Assembly: GCA_002402005.2 (NCBI GenBank) | Contig: NVUS02000069.1 | Span: 1-10,440, forward strand | Direction of reading: 5' to 3' | Length of the DNA: 10,440 bases | Source of the DNA: OCS116 cluster bacterium | Lineage (GTDB): Bacteria; Pseudomonadota; Alphaproteobacteria; Rhizobiales; OSC116 | In this document: in pieces, positions 6,707-10,440 of the stretch | Layout of the letters: every line of letters starts with the position of its first letter | Position numbering within the stretch: position 1 is the stretch's first letter | The notes under the pieces: model-generated | Databases searched by the model: none | What the model was told of the DNA's origin: nothing | What the model saw: the letters and a program-made list of their open reading frames with translations, nothing else | Made by a program: the position numbers and the translations under genes

Positions 6707-7807
6707 ATGACTTTAATGAAAGCTTTTAGAGCATTAGACGGCGAAAAAACTGGCAAATTGGTGGATATCGAGATCCCCAAAGTCGGTGCCGATGATGTGT
6801 TAATTAAGGTGAAATCAGCAGGGTTAGCGCCTGGTGTGTTCAACTTACTACAAGCAGGTATGCTAAAAAACTTGCCGATGACGCTTGGCCATGAAATTGC
6901 TGGTGAGGTTGTTGAGACTGGAAGTGATGTTGATAATGTTGTTATAGGTGCGCGGGTTCGGGTTTATTCGAACATGTCATGCGGTACATGTAAATATTGT
7001 GCGTCAGACCGAGAACAAATGTGTGACAAAGGTGCGATTGTGGGGTTTGCGGCATTTGGCGACAAACAAACAAAAACATATATAGACCATAAAGATGGTG
7101 GTTTTGCGGAGTATATTTGTGTGCCTGCATTTTATGTAGATGAGCTGCCCAAAAATGTGAATTATGATGTGGGCGCAAAAATGACTGACCTTGCAAGTGC
7201 AATGCGTTGTCTAAAAGCTGCAGAATTACCAGCAGGATCGACCTTAATTATAATTGCTGCCACTGGCTCAATGGGAACATCTTCCATTAAACTTGCCGAA
7301 TTTTTTGGGGTGGCACGTTTGGTATTGATTGGTAGATCTTCTGAACGGCTTGAGGCGTTAAGAGGCCTTTCGAAGATACCGATGGATATGATTGCTTTAG
7401 ATAAACTAGGTGATGATTGGACGGAGAAAAAAGCACTGGCGCAAGCTGTTGCACGGACAACCCGCGGACAAGCTGATGCCATACTCGATTATGGCGCACA
7501 CGGGCCGGACATGTGGCAAGCTTTAGCGGGCTTGGCAACCAATGGTAGTTTTGTGCATATGGGCGGTAACAGAGCGGTATTGCCAGTTCCGATGATTGGC
7601 GTGATGCAGAATTGTTGGCGCATTATTGGCACACGTAACCACACGCGTTCTGATTCTGATTTGGTGTTAAAATTACTGGCTGACGGTAGCTTGAATGTTG
7701 ATGAATTGATTACTCATAATTTTCCTCTTGCAAAGATAGAGGAAGCCGTTAGCGCCTTACAATCGCGTTCATTACCGATATGGATGGCTGTTATTAACCC
7801 TGAATAA
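6707..7807 (+). CDS. Zinc-type medium-chain alcohol dehydrogenase-like protein
   Basis: A 366-residue member of the medium-chain dehydrogenase/reductase superfamily, which moves hydride between NAD(P)H and an alcohol or carbonyl. The GroES-like domain contains LGHEIAGEVVETG (G61-H62-E63). A structural zinc lobe follows, with four cysteines C92, C95, C98 and C106 spaced as in classical zinc dehydrogenases. The Rossmann domain has AATGSMGTSSIKLAEFFG (about 184-201) in place of the usual GxGxxG. The usual first catalytic zinc ligand, a Cys in a GxCH/S-type motif, is absent: the aligned stretch reads SAGLAPGVF (A41). The ATG follows AAGGG by about 7 nt, and a second in-frame Met is three codons on. 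It sits 31 nt after the bicupin gene. It probably handles an aldehyde, alcohol or oxo-acid intermediate; a zinc-independent reductase role should be considered. Confidence 0.85.
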   Translation: MTLMKAFRALDGEKTGKLVDIEIPKVGADDVLIKVKSAGLAPGVFNLLQAGMLKNLPMTLGHEIAGEVVETGSDVDNVVIGARVRVYSNMSCGTCKYCASDREQMCDKGAIVGFAAFGDKQTKTYIDHKDGGFAEYICVPAFYVDELPKNVNYDVGAKMTDLASAMRCLKAAELPAGSTLIIIAATGSMGTSSIKLAEFFGVARLVLIGRSSERLEALRGLSKIPMDMIALDKLGDDWTEKKALAQAVARTTRGQADAILDYGAHGPDMWQALAGLATNGSFVHMGGNRAVLPVPMIGVMQNCWRIIGTRNHTRSDSDLVLKLLADGSLNVDELITHNFPLAKIEEAVSALQSRSLPIWMAVINPE

Positions 7808-7864
7808 GCCGATATATCGCTAAATCATATACTCAGATTGCATCCAAATTTAGAAAGTTATTAC

Positions 7865-8836
7865 ATGAAAAATGCACCCGTAATTGACCGTTCACTCACA
7901 CTTAATATTGTCGCTGACTGGGGGCAAGCCAATTTTCATCGCATTGCCTCTTGGTTAACTCAAGAGTTTTGTGATCGTGCTGGCCCGCAAAGCCGTACGA
8001 AAATTTGGAGCATTCGCAATGGTGGTATTGAAGCCATGTATCATGTACATGATGGTGAAGCGCAAGTGTGCATTGTGACGCCAGCTATGATGATGGCCAC
8101 TGCTTTAGAAGGTAAAGCTGTTTTTGAGGGGCGGCCAATGCCCGGCATGCGCGCTTTGGCACGTATGCCGCAAAATGATACAATGATGATGGCGTTTGAC
8201 CCGAAGTTAGAAATCAATAATTTTGCTGACTTGCGCGCTAAAAAACCTGCTTTAAAGCTTGCGGTTTCTGAAGATGATGGCACAAGCTTTATTGGCTATG
8301 CAACCACCAAATTTATGGAAGCCCATGGGATTAGCAAACAAATTATAGAAAGTTGGGGCGGCGAGTTGATTGAAACGGTTCGCCCCGAACAGAGCTTGGA
8401 GTTGGTGAGAACCGGCGAAGCCAATGCGGTTATTCAAGAAGCCGCAATGGCGCCTTGGTGGACGACAATTGTTGAGGCAGGCCAAGTGCGGCCGATAAAT
8501 GCCGAGCCAGAGGCTTTGGCAAAACTAGAAAAAGAGCTTGGATGGGGGCAGAATGTAATTCGAGCTGGCTTTTGGGCTGGGCTGGATGAGCCGATTAAAA
8601 GCTTGGATTTTTCCGACTTTCTTATATTGGTTCGCGATGATATGCCTGATGATGTGGCTCATCTGCTGGCTTGGTGTCTTTGTGAGACCAGTCAGAATAT
8701 TGAGCAAACTTATCATCATATTCCTGCTGAAAGAAGCCCATTAGGATACCCGTTAGATCCTAAGAAACTGGCAAATACGCCTATCGATTTACACCCTGGC
8801 GCCTTGGCATATTACAAAAGCGCAGGACATATATAG
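7865..8836 (+). CDS. TAXI-family binding-protein homologue without a signal peptide
   Basis: A 323-residue protein resembling TAXI-type solute receptors of TRAP transporters. Family-like stretches are NGGIEAMYHVHDGEAQVCIV then TPAMM, RALARMPQND, VSEDDGTSFIGYATTKFMEAHGIS, and the C-terminal TPIDLHPGALAYYKSAGHI. Normal TAXI proteins are exported. This one starts MKNAPVIDRSLTLNIVADWG, where the mature fold begins almost at once with no hydrophobic signal or lipobox, so it should stay in the cytoplasm. I chose the ATG at 7865 with AGAAAG upstream over the TTG at 7838, which has no ribosome site; even the longer form adds no signal peptide. No TRAP membrane subunits occur in the window. Known members of the wider periplasmic-binding-protein fold include enzymes such as 4,5-dihydroxyphthalate decarboxylase. 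A catalytic or ligand-holding role in this pathway is my inference. Confidence 0.72.
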   Translation: MKNAPVIDRSLTLNIVADWGQANFHRIASWLTQEFCDRAGPQSRTKIWSIRNGGIEAMYHVHDGEAQVCIVTPAMMMATALEGKAVFEGRPMPGMRALARMPQNDTMMMAFDPKLEINNFADLRAKKPALKLAVSEDDGTSFIGYATTKFMEAHGISKQIIESWGGELIETVRPEQSLELVRTGEANAVIQEAAMAPWWTTIVEAGQVRPINAEPEALAKLEKELGWGQNVIRAGFWAGLDEPIKSLDFSDFLILVRDDMPDDVAHLLAWCLCETSQNIEQTYHHIPAERSPLGYPLDPKKLANTPIDLHPGALAYYKSAGHI

Positions 8837-8877
8837 TTTGCAATGCTAGATTAAGAAAACAAACATTGGGGGCAAAA

Positions 8878-9576
8878 ATGGATACTGGAATGATTGAAGT
8901 GGAAACAAGTGACGGCAAAAAAATGCCCGTCTATCAGGCAAAACCTGCTAAGCCCAATGGCGGGGCAATTGTGGTGTTGCAGGAGATTTTTGGGGTGAAC
9001 CAAAACATCCGAAACATTTGCGATGGTTTTGCTGAAATGGGTTTTCTGGCTGTGGCGCCTGAATTATTTTGGCGGCAAGAAAGTAATGTGCAGCTTGATC
9101 CATCTGAGGATATGGAAAAAGCTAAGTCTTTGATGGCGAGACTTGATCAAAAACTGGCTTTGTCTGACGTTTTAAGCACAGCCACATTTGCTCGCTCTCA
9201 AATACCAAAAAATGGCCGTGTGGGCGTTATGGGTTATTGCTTGGGTGGTAAACTAGCCTATTTAGCAGCGGCTACTGGTAAGTTGAATGGATTTATCTCT
9301 TATTACGGTACAGGTTTACATGCGGTTTTAAGTGACGATTTACCTTCACATGTTTCTGGCCTTATACATGTCGCGGAAGAAGATTATTTATGTCCTCTCG
9401 AAGCGCAACAGAAAATTAGCGCATGTTTTGTTGAAAATGAATTGGTGACTGTTATGTCTTATCCAAATATGGGGCATGCTTTTGCACGTGTGGGCGGCGG
9501 TGCGTATGAAGAAGCTTCGGCACAAAGAGCGGACAAAGCCACTGAGAAATTTTTAAGAAAAGAAATTTCTGGATAG
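8878..9576 (+). CDS. Dienelactone hydrolase family protein
   Basis: A 232-residue alpha/beta hydrolase of the carboxymethylenebutenolidase type, very close to the typical length. The catalytic triad is visible: nucleophile C121 in GYCLGG, D169 in EEDYLCPLEAQ and H200 in NMGHAF. The supporting E36 in VVLQEIFGV is also present. These positions match those of the classical Pseudomonas enzyme within two residues. Known members hydrolyse dienelactone to maleylacetate in chlorocatechol or hydroxyquinol pathways; others act on different esters and lactones. I used the ATG at 8878 with TTGGGGGC about 5 nt upstream; the TTG at 8866 lies inside that ribosome site. It is the last gene of the plus operon, 41 nt after the TAXI-like gene, and it ends 11 nt from the converging chemoreceptor remnant with no clear terminator. 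Confidence 0.9.
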   Translation: MDTGMIEVETSDGKKMPVYQAKPAKPNGGAIVVLQEIFGVNQNIRNICDGFAEMGFLAVAPELFWRQESNVQLDPSEDMEKAKSLMARLDQKLALSDVLSTATFARSQIPKNGRVGVMGYCLGGKLAYLAAATGKLNGFISYYGTGLHAVLSDDLPSHVSGLIHVAEEDYLCPLEAQQKISACFVENELVTVMSYPNMGHAFARVGGGAYEEASAQRADKATEKFLRKEISG

Positions 9577-9587
9577 GCTAAATAACA

Positions 9588-10405
9588 TTAAGTTATAATG
9601 ACAATAAGCAAAGCATTGGCAACATTTTTAAGAAAATTGTCGACCGAATTATTCAGGTGAATGACACGCTCATTCAGACTTTCGGAAACAGCTGCAACCT
9701 TTTCGGCTGAATCATTGGTGATTTGGATTACATTGGTAATATTTTTGATATTATTTGCAACCACTTCTGCACCTGTTGACGCCTGTGCGACATTTTCGGG
9801 GATTTCTTGCGTTGCTGAATTTTGTTGAATTACTGATGAGCCTATTGATGTTGTATAGGCATCAACCTCGGTCATAATTCGGGTGATATCCCAAATGTCC
9901 ACTACCGCTACCTTCGTTGAGTTTTGTATATCTGTCACTTGAGATGAAATTTCTTCAGTGGCTTTGGCGGTTTGATTTGCTAGGTTTTTAACTTCGGACG
10001 CCACAACAACAATCCCTTTGCCCATCTCCCCTGCCCGCGCCGCTTCAATGGTTACATTTAGGGCCAACAAATTTGTTTGCTCCGCAATGTCTTGAATGAG
10101 CGAAACAACTTCGCCAATTTTTTGGCTCTTGGTGGCTAGGTTTAAAACTTGGTCATTTGTCTTAGAAATTGTTTCGCTGACTTGTTGCACAATATTACTG
10201 CTCTGATCGACCTGCTGAGTTATGTCTCCATTTTGAAATTGTTTATATTTTGTATCAATAATTGACAATGCAATTTCAACAGGTGGTTTAAGCCCCTCTT
10301 GATTGTTATGTTGCATGATCGAGTATTGATCGTAAAATCCGTAGCTAATTGACAGCAATAAAGTGCCAATAAGCTGGTTAATTTCGATTTTATGGTGTTA
10401 AACAT
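9588..10405 (-). pseudogene. Methyl-accepting chemotaxis protein, collapsed remnant
   Basis: Remains of a chemoreceptor. The original start is the ATG at 10405, with GAGAGGT 7 nt upstream. It encodes MFNTIKSKLTSLLAL, the beginning of a first membrane helix. At the A-run 10360-10362 the frame breaks; restoring one base gives LLALLLLSISYGFYDQYS, a good helix. Next comes the start of an sCache-like sensor domain (EIALSIIDTKYKQFQNGDIT). At about 10210 the sequence jumps to the coiled-coil signalling domain (SSNIVQQVSETISKTNDQ). The rest of the sensor domain, the second membrane helix and HAMP are missing, as expected from an in-frame internal deletion. The signalling tip survives with substitutions (IAEQTNLLALNVTIEAARAG, residues 91-110 of the downstream frame, then EMGKG), and the C-terminus reads NSVDNFLKNVA. 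With two lesions it should be non-functional. A soluble signalling fragment started from the TTG at 10358 is possible but lacks a clear ribosome site. Confidence 0.82.
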
Positions 10406-10440
10406 ATGTTAGACCTCTCTATATTGTTTAATCATCTTTC

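Noticed and set aside
7810..7819. Palindrome CGATATATCG between the dehydrogenase and TAXI-like genes as a terminator or operator
   Set aside because: The stem would be short and A+T-rich with no loop or T-run; too weak to call.
7838..7864. TTG start at 7838 for the TAXI-like protein
   Set aside because: No ribosome site upstream, whereas the ATG at 7865 has AGAAAG at a suitable distance; the extra residues are not a signal peptide.
9588..10358. An intact soluble chemoreceptor-like gene starting at TTG 10358
   Set aside because: The ATG at 10405 with a good ribosome site starts the same protein's membrane helix in another frame, so the TTG frame is the downstream part of a frameshifted gene.

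Overview
The window looks like an alphaproteobacterial chromosome, probably from a marine or other aquatic heterotroph. It has low to moderate G+C, very A+T-rich intergenic DNA and good Shine-Dalgarno sites. Its aromatic-catabolism protein families and its sCache-type chemoreceptor remnant also fit. Placement below class level is a guess. I saw no rRNA, tRNA, CRISPR array, insertion sequence or phage gene.

Layout. An IclR-family regulator (16-756, +) comes first. It converges on a decayed MBL-fold hydrolase (823 to about 1624, -) that still has a strong terminator. A roughly 460-base stretch without a convincing gene follows. It ends in the terminator of a three-gene minus-strand operon, in transcription order: a two-domain VOC/type I extradiol dioxygenase-like protein (4575-5414), a fumarylacetoacetate hydrolase-family enzyme (3683-4543) and an MhpA-like FAD aromatic hydroxylase (2087-3676). 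A 313-base divergent control region (5415-5727) separates this from a plus-strand operon: an HGD-like bicupin (5728-6675), a zinc-type medium-chain dehydrogenase (6707-7807), a TAXI-family binding-protein homologue with no signal peptide (7865-8836) and a dienelactone hydrolase (8878-9576). The window closes with a collapsed chemoreceptor pseudogene (9588-10405, -).

How the genes may work together. The two divergent operons together encode ring hydroxylation (FAD hydroxylase), one or two ring-opening steps (VOC protein and/or bicupin), hydrolysis of the opened product (FAH-family enzyme, dienelactone hydrolase) and a redox step (dehydrogenase). I infer a catabolic pathway for a hydroxylated aromatic acid. 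The substrate cannot be read from the sequence. The cytoplasmic TAXI-like protein is the least expected member; it could be a ligand carrier or an enzyme such as a decarboxylase.

The most notable regulatory feature is a pair of matching promoters in the divergent region. Each has a near-palindromic 17-bp site (TTATCA-N5-TGRTAA) starting exactly 2 nt after the -35 hexamer, so one regulator could control both operons. The IclR protein is the obvious local candidate, but that is inference.
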